This document shows positions 20,430-28,742 of a stretch of DNA of 64,000 bases, piece after piece (the stretch's first letter is position 1; every line of letters begins with the position of its first letter). Below the pieces are notes generated by a model, which did not search any database, was not told the origin of the DNA, and saw only the letters and a program-made list of their open reading frames with translations. This DNA is from Microbacterium sp. 70-16 (GTDB lineage Bacteria > Actinomycetota > Actinomycetes > Actinomycetales > Microbacteriaceae), in assembly GCF_001898315.1 (NCBI RefSeq), contig NZ_MKTQ01000014.1:124001-188000 (forward strand), read 5' to 3'. A program made the translations under genes and the position numbers.

Positions 20430-21533
20430 ATGAGCCTCACATTCGACCCCGACGCCGGACTCGCCCCGCTCGAGTTCGCTGTCACGAAGAACCTCGCCGC
20501 GCGCTCTGCGCAGGAGCGCACCGAACTGCTGGTCGACCCCGTGTTCGGCACGGCCTTCACCGACCACATGGTCGACATCTGCTGGTCGGTACGCGGCGGC
20601 TGGCACCGCCCGCGCGTCCAGCCGTACGGGCCGCTGTCGCTGGACCCGGCCGCGGCGGTGCTGCACTACGGTCAGGAGATCTTCGAGGGCATCAAGGCGT
20701 ACCGGCACGCCGACGGGTCGATCCACACGTTCCGCCCGCGCCAGAACGCGCTGCGGCTGCAGCGCAGCGCGCGTCGCCTGGCGCTGCCGGAGCTGCCCGT
20801 CGAGTACTTCCTCGAGTCGCTCAAGGCGCTCATCGCGGTCGACGGCGAGTGGGTGCCGTCGGGCGCTGACCAGAGCCTGTACCTGCGTCCGTTCATGTTC
20901 GCGAAGGAGGCGTTCCTCGGCGTGCGCCCCGCCAACAAGGTCGGCTACTACCTCATCGCCTCGCCGGTCGGCGCGTACTTCAAGGGCGGCGCGAAGCCCG
21001 TCTCGATCTGGCTGAGCGAGGACTACGCGCGCGCCGGCAAGGGCGGCACGGGTGCGGCGAAGACGGGCGGCAACTACGCCGCGAGCCTGCTGCCGCAGGC
21101 CGAGGCCTACGAGCAGGGTTGCGATCAGGTCGTCTTCCTCGATCAAGACCGCAACGTCGAAGAGCTCGGTGGCATGAACATCGTGTTCGTCTACAAGGAC
21201 GGCACGATCGTCACCCCGCAGTCCGACTCGATCCTCGAGGGCATCACGCGCGACTCGATCCTGCAGCTGGCCGCCGACCGCGGCCACAAGATCGAGGGCC
21301 GCGCGGTCTCGATCGACGAGTGGCGTCAGGGTGTGGCATCCGGTGACATCGTCGAGGTGTTCGCGTGCGGCACGGCCGCCGTCGTCGCCCCGATCGGCGT
21401 GCTGAAGGGCAAGGACTTCATCGACGAGCAGCCTCTCGGTGACCTCGCGCTGTCGCTGCGTGAAGAGCTCACCGACATCCAGTACGGGCGTCGCGAGGAT
21501 ACCCACGACTGGCTGCGGCGTCTCGACGCGTGA
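20430..21533 (+). CDS. ilvE: branched-chain amino acid aminotransferase
   Basis: A 367-residue fold-type IV PLP enzyme that carries out the last step of Ile, Leu and Val synthesis. VLHYGQEIFEGIKAYRH and the PLP-lysine region GGTGAAKTGGNYAASL are characteristic, as is the late EVFACGTAAVVAPIG. Two close starts are possible (20424 and 20430); the second has better spacing from the AGGG upstream. It lies 36 bases after leuB and is probably co-transcribed with it. Confidence 0.93.
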   Translation: MSLTFDPDAGLAPLEFAVTKNLAARSAQERTELLVDPVFGTAFTDHMVDICWSVRGGWHRPRVQPYGPLSLDPAAAVLHYGQEIFEGIKAYRHADGSIHTFRPRQNALRLQRSARRLALPELPVEYFLESLKALIAVDGEWVPSGADQSLYLRPFMFAKEAFLGVRPANKVGYYLIASPVGAYFKGGAKPVSIWLSEDYARAGKGGTGAAKTGGNYAASLLPQAEAYEQGCDQVVFLDQDRNVEELGGMNIVFVYKDGTIVTPQSDSILEGITRDSILQLAADRGHKIEGRAVSIDEWRQGVASGDIVEVFACGTAAVVAPIGVLKGKDFIDEQPLGDLALSLREELTDIQYGRREDTHDWLRRLDA

Positions 21534-21569
21534 GGACCGTTGCGGGTGGCGCCTCGATAGGCTGAGTGC

Positions 21570-22337
21570 GTGAGGATCGTACGCTTCAGCCACCAGGACG
21601 CCATCCGCTTCGGCATCGTCGACGACACCGAACTCGTCGTGCTGGCGGGTGACCCGCTGTTCACCGGGTTCGACACGACGGGCGAGCGGGTGCCGCTGGG
21701 CGAAGCCGCGCTGCTGGCTCCGGTGATCCCGCGCTCGAAGGTCGTCTGCGTCGGCAAGAACTACCGCGACCACGCCGCCGAGATGGGGGGTGAGGCACCC
21801 GCCGCGCCGCTGCTGTTCCTCAAGCCGAACACCGCGGTGATCGGCCCGGGCGACGCGATCGTGCGGCCGCCGCAGTCACAGCGCACCGACTTCGAGGGCG
21901 AGCTCGCCGTCGTCATCGGCCGGGTCGCCAAGAACGTGCCGGCGAGCGACGCACTGGACTACGTGTTCGGCTACACGATCGGCAACGACGTGACGGCGCG
22001 CGATCTGCAGGCATCCGACGGGCAGTGGGCACGTGCGAAGGGATTCGACACGTTCTGCCCGCTCGGCCCCGCGATCGAGACCGAGTTCGACCTCGCCGGC
22101 GGAGCGCGCATCATCACGCGCGTCGACGGCGAGGTGCGCCAGGACGGCCCGATCTCTGACATGGTCCACTCGGTTCCCGACATCATCGCCTACGCGTCGG
22201 CGGCGTTCACGCTGCTGCCGGGAGATGTGATCCTCACCGGCACGCCGGCCGGGATCGGCCCGTTCGAGGCCGGGCAGACGGTCGAAGTCGAGATCACGGG
22301 GCTCGGCACGCTGCGCAACCCGGCGCGCGACGCGTGA
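21570..22337 (+). CDS. fumarylacetoacetate hydrolase-fold protein
   Basis: A 255-residue FAH-fold protein with KNYRDHAAEMG, the metal-ligand segments DFEGELAVVIG and GNDVTARDLQ, and a terminal LTGTPAGIGPF. Family members hydrolyse or decarboxylate C-C bonds, for example 5-oxopent-3-ene-tricarboxylate and oxaloacetate. The substrate cannot be read here; actinomycetes often carry such a gene beside gltX with no aromatic pathway near. The GTG at 21570 lies 6 bases after TAGGCT (21558-21563). The following MFS gene overlaps by 4 bases. Confidence 0.85.
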   Translation: MRIVRFSHQDAIRFGIVDDTELVVLAGDPLFTGFDTTGERVPLGEAALLAPVIPRSKVVCVGKNYRDHAAEMGGEAPAAPLLFLKPNTAVIGPGDAIVRPPQSQRTDFEGELAVVIGRVAKNVPASDALDYVFGYTIGNDVTARDLQASDGQWARAKGFDTFCPLGPAIETEFDLAGGARIITRVDGEVRQDGPISDMVHSVPDIIAYASAAFTLLPGDVILTGTPAGIGPFEAGQTVEVEITGLGTLRNPARDA

Positions 22338-23602
22338 CGGACGGTCCCGCCGCCGCACCCGAAGCGCCCGAGCCGCTCGAGCCGCCCGATGCGCCCGAGC
22401 AGGTCGCCGCGATCCAGCGGCGCACCGTCCGTGTGCTCGCCGCCGGGCAGGTACTCGGGGGTATCGCGTTCGGCGCGACCGTCTCACTCGGGGCCCTGCT
22501 GGCTGCCGACCTGTCTGGGCAGGAGTCGCTGTCGGGCCTTGCCACGGCCTCCGTCACCCTCGGTGCGTCCCTGTGCGCGATCCCGCTGGCCCGCTTGGCG
22601 GCCCGGCGCGGACGGCGCACCGCGCTGACGCTTGGCAACCTTTTCGCTCTTGTCGGCATCGCGATCGTGATCACCGCGGCGGCGCTGCGGGTCTTCCCGC
22701 TGCTGCTGGTCGGGGTGATCCTCATCGGGGCCGGCAACGCGGGCAACCTGCAGTCCCGCTTCGCGGCGACCGATCTCGCGGCATCCGATCGTCGCGCGCG
22801 TGATCTCGGCACGGTCGTGTGGGCGACGACTGTCGGCGGAGTGCTCGGCCCGCTCATGCTGACGCCCGGCGAGGCGGTCGGGCAGCTGATCGGGATGCCT
22901 CCGCTCACGGGCGCGTACGTCTTCTCGATCGTCGCCCAGATCGCCGCGCTCGCGCTCTACCTCGTCGCGCTGCGGCCTGACCCGTTGCTCATCGCGCAGC
23001 GGCTCGCGCGCAGCGGCGAGGCGCGCCGCGACCACATCGTCGAGACCGATCGGTCCGTCGCGGCGCGGTACGCGATGTTCGCCGTCGCCGGCTCGCACGT
23101 GGTCATGGCATCCGTCATGGCCATGACCCCCATTCATCTGTCGCACCTCGCACCCGAGCATGTGACGCTCGTGGTCGGCACGACGATCGCGCTGCACGTC
23201 TTCGGGATGTACGGTCTCTCGCCGCTGTTCGGCATGCTGGCCGACCGGGCGGGCCGCATCGCGACGATCCTCGTGGGTCAGGCGCTGCTGGCGGCGTCGC
23301 TCGTGCTGGCGGCGGTCGCACCCGACTCGCAGTGGACGGTGCTCGTCGCACTCTTCCTGCTCGGGGCCGGCTGGAGCGCCGCCACTGTCGCGGGTGCCGC
23401 ACTGCTCACTGAGAGCACGCTGACCGCGCGGCGTCCGCGGCGCCAGGGCCTGAGCGACACGATCATGACCTTCAGCGCGGCCGTCGGCGCCGTGCTCGCC
23501 GGCGTCGTGCTGAGCGCGATCGGCTACGGCGGGCTCGCGCTCGTGGCCCTCGTCGTGGTCGTCGCCGTGACGGTGCTCTCGCCGTACGCGCGGCGGGCCT
23601 GA
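22334..23602 (+). CDS. MFS transporter (12-span)
   Basis: A 422-residue major facilitator protein with a polar N-terminus rich in Pro and Glu (residues 1-25) followed by about 12 hydrophobic segments. A weak motif A is seen as [13 protein letters not shown] near residues 93-105 and its repeat as [15 protein letters not shown]. The GTG start overlaps the FAH-fold gene by GTGA, so the two are coupled. The substrate is unknown; export of small molecules is the commonest role of this group. Confidence 0.85.
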   Translation: MTDGPAAAPEAPEPLEPPDAPEQVAAIQRRTVRVLAAGQVLGGIAFGATVSLGALLAADLSGQESLSGLATASVTLGASLCAIPLARLAARRGRRTALTLGNLFALVGIAIVITAAALRVFPLLLVGVILIGAGNAGNLQSRFAATDLAASDRRARDLGTVVWATTVGGVLGPLMLTPGEAVGQLIGMPPLTGAYVFSIVAQIAALALYLVALRPDPLLIAQRLARSGEARRDHIVETDRSVAARYAMFAVAGSHVVMASVMAMTPIHLSHLAPEHVTLVVGTTIALHVFGMYGLSPLFGMLADRAGRIATILVGQALLAASLVLAAVAPDSQWTVLVALFLLGAGWSAATVAGAALLTESTLTARRPRRQGLSDTIMTFSAAVGAVLAGVVLSAIGYGGLALVALVVVVAVTVLSPYARRA

Positions 23603-23627
23603 CGCGCCGCGAACTAGACTGGTGCGG

Positions 23628-25142
23628 ATGTGTGCCGCGATCGATCCCCGTACCACCACCGCCTCCGGCGCCGACGTCCGCGTCCGGTTCTGCCCCTCGC
23701 CGACGGGTCTGCCGCACGTCGGCATGGTCCGCACCGCGCTGTACAACTGGGCCTACGCCCGGCACACCGGCGGCAAGCTGATCTTCCGCATCGAGGACAC
23801 CGATGCCGCGCGCGACAGCGAAGAGAGCTACCTGCAGCTCGTCGACGCGCTGACCTGGCTCGAGATCGACTGGGATGAGGGTGTCGAGAAGGGCGGCCCG
23901 CACGCGCCGTACCGCCAGTCGCAGCGCCACGAGATCTATGCCGAGGTGCTCGAGAAGCTCATCGCGACCGGCGCCGTCTACGAGTCGTACTCGACGGCCG
24001 AGGAGATCGACGCGCGCAACGAGGCTGCCGGCCGCGCCAAGCAGCTCGGCTACGACAACTTCGACCGCGACCTGACCGACGAGCAGAAGGATGCCTTCCG
24101 CGCGGAGGGTCGCGAGCCGGCGTACCGCGTGCGCGTGCCCGATCACGACCTGACCTACGTCGACCTCATCCGAGGTGAGGTGACGTTCCCGGCGGGATCG
24201 TTCCCCGACTTCGTCGTCGTGCGCGCGGGTGGCCAGGCGCTGTACACGTTCACGAACCCCGTCGACGACGCGCTGATGGGCATCACGCACGTCATCCGCG
24301 GCGAAGACCTCATGCCGTCGACGGCGCGTCAGCTCGCGTTGTACGCGGCGCTCAACGACGCCGGCGTGACAGATTTCGTGCCGCGCTTCGGGCACATGCC
24401 GCTCGTCCTCGGTGAGACCGGCAACAAGAAGCTCTCCAAGCGTGACCCGCAGGCCGACCTGTTCCTGCTGCGCGACAAGGGGTTCATCCACGAGGGCCTG
24501 CTCAACTACCTGTCGCTGCTCGGCTGGTCGATCGCGGCCGACCGTGATGTCTTCTCACGCGATGAGCTCGTCGCGGCGTTCGACATCGCCGACGTCAACC
24601 CGAACCCCGCGCGCTTCGACCAGAAGAAGGCGGAGTCGATCAACGGCGACCACATCCGCATGCTGGATGCCGCGGACTTCGCCGCGCGCCTCGTGCCGTA
24701 TCTCGCCGCCGAGGGTCTCTTCGAGAACCCGCCGACCGCGGCGCAGCAGGCGACGCTGGATGCCGCGGCACCGCTCGTCCACGAGCGCATGCAGCTGCTG
24801 GGGGAGGCGCCGGGCCTGCTCGGCTTCCTCTTCCGCGACGTCACCGGCTACGACGAGGACGCGCTGAAGGGCCTGCCCGCGAACGCGGGCGAGGTGCTCG
24901 TCGCCTCGGTCGCCGCGCTCGAGCTCGTGCCGGAGGATGCCTTCACCACCGCCGCCGTGCAGGAGGCGCTCGCGAACGCCCTCATCGAGGAACTGGGGCT
25001 CAAGCCCCGCGTCGCCTACGGGCCGCTGCGCGTTGCCGTCAGTGGCCGCCGCATCTCACCGCCGCTGTTCGAGTCGATGGAGTTGCTCGGCAAGACCGTG
25101 ACCATCGCCCGACTAGGCGCCCTCGTGCAGCACCTGGGCTGA
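23628..25142 (+). CDS. gltX: glutamyl-tRNA synthetase
   Basis: A 504-residue class I synthetase. The HIGH signature appears as PTGLPHVGM near residues 23-31, KMSKS appears as KKLSKRD near residue 270, and [13 protein letters not shown] is conserved. The ATG at 23628 lies 7 bases after TAGACT (23615-23620). Most actinomycetes lack a glutaminyl-tRNA synthetase and use a non-discriminating GltX plus GatCAB. The tRNA-Gln gene immediately downstream is consistent with that, though the window cannot prove it. Confidence 0.96.
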   Translation: MCAAIDPRTTTASGADVRVRFCPSPTGLPHVGMVRTALYNWAYARHTGGKLIFRIEDTDAARDSEESYLQLVDALTWLEIDWDEGVEKGGPHAPYRQSQRHEIYAEVLEKLIATGAVYESYSTAEEIDARNEAAGRAKQLGYDNFDRDLTDEQKDAFRAEGREPAYRVRVPDHDLTYVDLIRGEVTFPAGSFPDFVVVRAGGQALYTFTNPVDDALMGITHVIRGEDLMPSTARQLALYAALNDAGVTDFVPRFGHMPLVLGETGNKKLSKRDPQADLFLLRDKGFIHEGLLNYLSLLGWSIAADRDVFSRDELVAAFDIADVNPNPARFDQKKAESINGDHIRMLDAADFAARLVPYLAAEGLFENPPTAAQQATLDAAAPLVHERMQLLGEAPGLLGFLFRDVTGYDEDALKGLPANAGEVLVASVAALELVPEDAFTTAAVQEALANALIEELGLKPRVAYGPLRVAVSGRRISPPLFESMELLGKTVTIARLGALVQHLG

Positions 25143-25168
25143 AACCGACGCGCCCGGGGCGCCCCGGT

Positions 25169-25197
25169 TTGGCCGGGCCGTCTGCGTGGGCTAAGCT
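25169..25197 (+). promoter_or_regulatory. promoter of tRNA-Gln
   Basis: TTGGCC (25169-25174) and TAAGCT (25192-25197) are separated by 17 bases. The implied start site near 25204 gives a 26-base leader before the mature tRNA. Confidence 0.55.
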
Positions 25198-25229
25198 TGA
25201 TCTTCGGTACGGCTTCGGCCGTCACCCCT

Positions 25230-25304
25230 TGGGGTATGGTGTAATTGGCAACACGGAGGTTTCTGGTACCTTTGTTCTTGGTTCGAGTCCAGGTACCCCA
25301 GCCA
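25230..25304 (+). tRNA. tRNA-Gln (anticodon CTG), CCA encoded
   Basis: The acceptor arms TGGGGTA and TACCCCA pair fully. The D arm (GTGT...ACAC), the anticodon stem (GAGGT/ACCTT, one wobble pair) with loop TTCTGGT, and the T arm (CTTGG/CCAGG with TTCGAGT) are all intact. The anticodon CTG reads CAG codons. Mature sequence runs to the discriminator G at 25301 and CCA follows at 25302-25304. A terminator lies directly after it. Confidence 0.97.
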
Positions 25305-25336
25305 GCAAAAACCCCCGCTCAGGCGGGGGTTTTGCT
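25304..25336 (+). terminator. intrinsic terminator of tRNA-Gln
   Basis: A stem of AGCAAAACCCCCGC against GCGGGGGTTTTGCT, with one extra A, ends in a T-run within the hairpin. It begins at the tRNA CCA end. Confidence 0.85.
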
Positions 25337-25400
25337 GTATCCGTAGACAGCGCGGGCGGGTATGGTCAGCATCAGCAACGATGCGAGTGAGGAGCGGGCC

Positions 25401-25619
25401 ATGGGCACCGAGCTCAACGAAGACGACATGATCGAAGAGATCGTCGACCGTCTCACCGAGAAGTACGCCGCGCTCGGCGGCGATCGGGTCCGCGAGGTCG
25501 TGAACCATCACCGCGTCGCACTCGACTCCGCGAAGGTGCGCGACTTCCTCCCGGTGCTCATCGAGCGAGCCTCGAAGGATCAACTGAAGGCAGAAGCGAA
25601 AGCCGCGAAGTCGGTGTGA
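25401..25619 (+). CDS. small helical protein, unknown function
   Basis: A 72-residue acidic, entirely helical-looking protein with segments DDMIEEIVDRLTEKYAALG and VREVVNHHRVALDSAKVRDFLP and a basic Lys/Ala tail. The ATG at 25401 is preceded by GAGGAG. It resembles the short three-helix proteins common in actinomycetes, which may act as dimerisation modules. The family assignment is tentative and no function can be given. Confidence 0.7.
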   Translation: MGTELNEDDMIEEIVDRLTEKYAALGGDRVREVVNHHRVALDSAKVRDFLPVLIERASKDQLKAEAKAAKSV

Positions 25620-25722
25620 TCTGCGCCCGACTCGTAAACAGAGCGCATGCTTGACGTATGAGCGTGATCCGGCCGACGAGCGAGTACGAGGCACTCGTGG
25701 GGGCCGTCAGCCGCGCAGCGCG

Positions 25723-27774
25723 TCAGCGCATCGCGTCGCCGATGTAGCTGTACTTGAGGAACACCTCGCTGGCCCAGCCCGCCTCATCGAGCACGCCCTG
25801 AACCGCGGCGAGCATGTACTTCGAGTCCCAGCCCATGTAGAGGTACTGTCCGTCGGCGATCTGGTCCCACTGGCCGTTCCACGCCATCTCCGGATAGAGG
25901 GGGCCGCCGCGGCGCGCGCTGAAGTCGATGACGGCCTGGCGCGAGGCATCCGACTCTGTCCACAGTCGCTTGAAGACGCGGTTGAACAGGTACCGGATGT
26001 CCTTGACCTCCCAGTGCTCACCGCGGAACTCGACGTAGTCGAACTCGCGCTGCCAGCCGCGCGGCCATCCGCGGCGGCGCTTCGCGTCGAGGATGGGAGT
26101 GAGGTCGTCGTCGTCGATGCTGACGACAGCGGGGCGCTCCCACACACGAACGAAGACATCGGTGAGGTGCTCGGTGCGCGCGGCGATGGCTGCGGTGCTC
26201 CAGGCATCCGCGCTCGCGATCTCGGTCGTGAGGACGACATCGCTGGCCGCGTAAGCGGCGCGCTTGGCGGGGAAGGACGCGTCGATCGCCCGCTCGGCGA
26301 GCGGTTGCTCGAGCAGCGTCAGGTTGCCGAGGGTCTGCGCCAGGGCGCGGAAGCTGTTCTGCTCGTCGTCGGTGAGTTCGGCCCAGCGGCGGATGCCATC
26401 GGGCGACCACTCGTCGGAGGGTGCCAGCGGCACGACATGCTCGATGTCGAGCGCGTCCCCGCCGTTCGTGCCGGCAAGGCGGCCCAAGACGTAGTGCGCG
26501 TGGGGGAGGTCGCCGTACTTGAGACCGACGCGCGTGCGCTCGTCGGACGGCGTGATGCGCGCGATCGCGTGGACGAGATCGTTCGTGCCGCGATCGGCCG
26601 CGCGGCACAGGCGCGCCACCAGACGGTCGGTTGAGATGCCGACGATCTTGCGGCGCAGCAGCAGCGACTGCAGCTGCTCGAGCGACGAGAGCAGCTCGTC
26701 GATGCCGAGCTCGCCGTGCGCGTGCGAGCGGTACAGCCGCATGACGAGGGGGTAGACGCCGCGTCCGAACGTGTTCAGGTAGCCGAGCTGACGGGCGATC
26801 TCGGTGTCGGGTGCCTGCGCGGGGTCGAGCAGCACGCCGTAGATCTGCGCGAACTCGCGCCACTGTGCGGCGCGCTGGCGCAGCGTGTCGACATCCAGTC
26901 GCGGGAACTCGTGGCGGAACGCGTCGTACACGCCCCGTTCACCGGCGACGGCGACTTCGCGGCCGGTCAGCATGACGAGGTAGTGACGCCAGAACGCACC
27001 GATCTGCTCGCCGGTGGCGTCTTCGATCGGCAGCCAGTAGTCGTTCTCGATCTCGCTCTGCTCGGCGTGCGAGAGGCCCATCAGTACGTAGTTGTGGATC
27101 AGCTCGTGATCGCGCAGCGGTTCGCCGGTCGAGTTGAGGCTCTCGAACGTCTGCTGCGCGTTCGCTGCCGCGCCGAGGGTGATCGAGACGTGCTCGAGCT
27201 TCGTCAGACCGCGCCAGATGCTCGCCGCCTCGCCGGGGCGGATCTGGCTGCGGAAGAACGCGTAGTTGTCGTCGAAGCGCGATTCACGCAGGTCGTCGGA
27301 TGCCGCGCGGCGGTCCAGCACGACGCTCTCGAAGACGTCGGCCCAGGCGCGGTGCGGGCGCAGCTTGGTGCGCGTCGGGTCGTCGGCGCGCACCAGCACC
27401 CGCTCCAGTTCGGCGGCGAGCGTCGGGTCGTCGTCGCGCAGGGTGTGGTGCAGGGCGGCGACGAGCAGCATGAGCGTCGTGATGCGCTGCTGGCCGTCGA
27501 TGAGCACGAGATGGGCGCCCTCGTCAGCGTCGGAGGTCGACGCGGCGGAGAGGATCGACCCGATGAAGTGGGTGTCCGAGGCATCCGCCGCCGACACCGC
27601 ACGCACGTCGCTGAGCAACTGTTCGCAGCCGCCGATATCCCACCGATACTGACGCTGATAGACGGGAACGACGATCGTCGTATCGGAGGCGGAGAGCCAC
27701 CCGATCGTGTTGACGGCGGTGGCCTCGACGTTCGCGGCGGGGATAGTCGAGGCGATGCTCGCGGCAGTGCTCAT
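25723..27774 (-). CDS. DUF262/DUF1524 protein, GmrSD-like (type IV restriction or anti-phage nuclease)
   Basis: A 683-residue protein with an N-terminal DUF262 domain: VPVYQRQYRW at residues 36-45, HFIGSIL at 69-75 and IDGQQRITT at 92-100. The motif FESLNSTGEPL follows at 210-220. A central DUF1524 HNH-like nuclease has DIEHVVPL (H446) and LGNLTLL (N484). This order is that of GmrSD, which cuts modified phage DNA and uses DUF262 as the nucleotide-dependent part. A further ~120-residue C-terminal module (560-683) contains FRGEHWEVKDIRYLFNRVF; I cannot assign it. The gene stands alone on the minus strand downstream of tRNA-Gln, a typical accessory location. Anti-phage function is inferred from the family. 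Confidence 0.85.
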   Translation of the reverse strand: MSTAASIASTIPAANVEATAVNTIGWLSASDTTIVVPVYQRQYRWDIGGCEQLLSDVRAVSAADASDTHFIGSILSAASTSDADEGAHLVLIDGQQRITTLMLLVAALHHTLRDDDPTLAAELERVLVRADDPTRTKLRPHRAWADVFESVVLDRRAASDDLRESRFDDNYAFFRSQIRPGEAASIWRGLTKLEHVSITLGAAANAQQTFESLNSTGEPLRDHELIHNYVLMGLSHAEQSEIENDYWLPIEDATGEQIGAFWRHYLVMLTGREVAVAGERGVYDAFRHEFPRLDVDTLRQRAAQWREFAQIYGVLLDPAQAPDTEIARQLGYLNTFGRGVYPLVMRLYRSHAHGELGIDELLSSLEQLQSLLLRRKIVGISTDRLVARLCRAADRGTNDLVHAIARITPSDERTRVGLKYGDLPHAHYVLGRLAGTNGGDALDIEHVVPLAPSDEWSPDGIRRWAELTDDEQNSFRALAQTLGNLTLLEQPLAERAIDASFPAKRAAYAASDVVLTTEIASADAWSTAAIAARTEHLTDVFVRVWERPAVVSIDDDDLTPILDAKRRRGWPRGWQREFDYVEFRGEHWEVKDIRYLFNRVFKRLWTESDASRQAVIDFSARRGGPLYPEMAWNGQWDQIADGQYLYMGWDSKYMLAAVQGVLDEAGWASEVFLKYSYIGDAMR

Positions 27775-27899
27775 GATCGAAAAGACGCTCCTTGCAGACC
27801 TCGGTCGAGTCTATGCGCGTTCACAAAACGGCTCTGTAGGCTTGCCTCAGTCGGGCCTGTAAAAACTTCGCTTGTCCGGCAGAAAGGGCATGATCCGTC

Positions 27900-28673
27900 A
27901 TGGCATACATCAAGAGCGCTGCGCTCGAGGAGACCGGTTACGTCGTCCTCGACATGTACGGTGCAGAGATCGACCCCAAGGAATGGCTTGACGTCGAGTA
28001 CGTCGACTGGAAGTCGTCGGGCGACACCCGGTTCGCGCCGCTGGCTTCGGCCAAGGGCGAGATCGAGTGCAACGGCTTCTGGAACCACAAGCCGCCGCGC
28101 ACCGACAAGGACGGCGTCTGGATCGACTCGCAGACCGCGATCGCCCCGACGCTGACCGCACGCGCGCAGGAGCCCGGCGCCAACGTCGGCCGCTGCCGCA
28201 TCATCGAGCTGCAGCCGAACACCTACGCGGACTGCCTCTACAACCTGCACCAGGACGACAACAACCGCCTCAACCCCGACGGCACCGGCTGGGTCGTCCG
28301 CGGGTTCTTCAACCTCACCGACGACAAGACGAGCTACTTCGTGCTGCGTGAGAACCGCACCGACCCGAGCGAGGAGACGCGCATCGCCCTTCCCGCCGGC
28401 GCGCAGCTCATCGTCGACACGCAGCGCCTGTGGCACGCGGCGGCGCACTACGGCGACGAGCCCCGCTACTGCCTCATCACGTCGTGGGAGTCGGGCCCCG
28501 AGCTCGACGCGTACATCGCGAAGTACAACGGTGTGAACAAGGTCGAGAGCTACCCCGTCGACCAGGAGACGCTGGATGCCGGCCAGGTCGAGCAGGCTCG
28601 CCGCATCGCGGCCCGCGCCGCGGCCCTCGCCGCGCGCGGCCAGCAGGAAGTCAACGTCATGAGCGAGGCCTGA
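27900..28673 (+). CDS. probable 2-oxoglutarate/Fe(II) oxygenase-like protein
   Basis: A 257-residue soluble protein. An H-x-D motif (H117 and D119 in YNLHQDDNN), a distal His (H179 in QRLWHAAAH) and an Arg ten residues later (R189 in DEPRYCLI) match the Fe(II) facial triad and 2-oxoglutarate anchor of double-stranded beta-helix oxygenases. The intervening strands WVVRGFFNLT and YFVLRENR fit that fold. It stands alone after a promoter-like TAGGCT near 27837 and ends at a terminator. The C-terminal ~45 residues are Ala/Arg-rich and helical. The substrate is unknown, and the oxygenase reading rests on the motif only. Confidence 0.6.
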   Translation: MAYIKSAALEETGYVVLDMYGAEIDPKEWLDVEYVDWKSSGDTRFAPLASAKGEIECNGFWNHKPPRTDKDGVWIDSQTAIAPTLTARAQEPGANVGRCRIIELQPNTYADCLYNLHQDDNNRLNPDGTGWVVRGFFNLTDDKTSYFVLRENRTDPSEETRIALPAGAQLIVDTQRLWHAAAHYGDEPRYCLITSWESGPELDAYIAKYNGVNKVESYPVDQETLDAGQVEQARRIAARAAALAARGQQEVNVMSEA

Positions 28674-28690
28674 GCCTCACTCCCACCCGC

Positions 28691-28727
28691 AGAGGGGTTC
28701 CCGGCCATCGCGGCCGGGAACCCCTCT
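28691..28727. terminator. bidirectional terminator between convergent genes
   Basis: AGAGGGGTTCCCGGCC and GGCCGGGAACCCCTCT form a perfect 16-base-pair stem around ATCGC. It serves the oxygenase-like gene and the convergent heptad-repeat gene. Confidence 0.85.
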
Positions 28728-28742
28728 GTCGTTGCGGTCTGA

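Noticed and set aside
25230..27900. Genomic island bounded by a tRNA-Gln attachment repeat
   Set aside because: I found no second copy of the tRNA 3' end, no integrase and no composition shift large enough to define boundaries.
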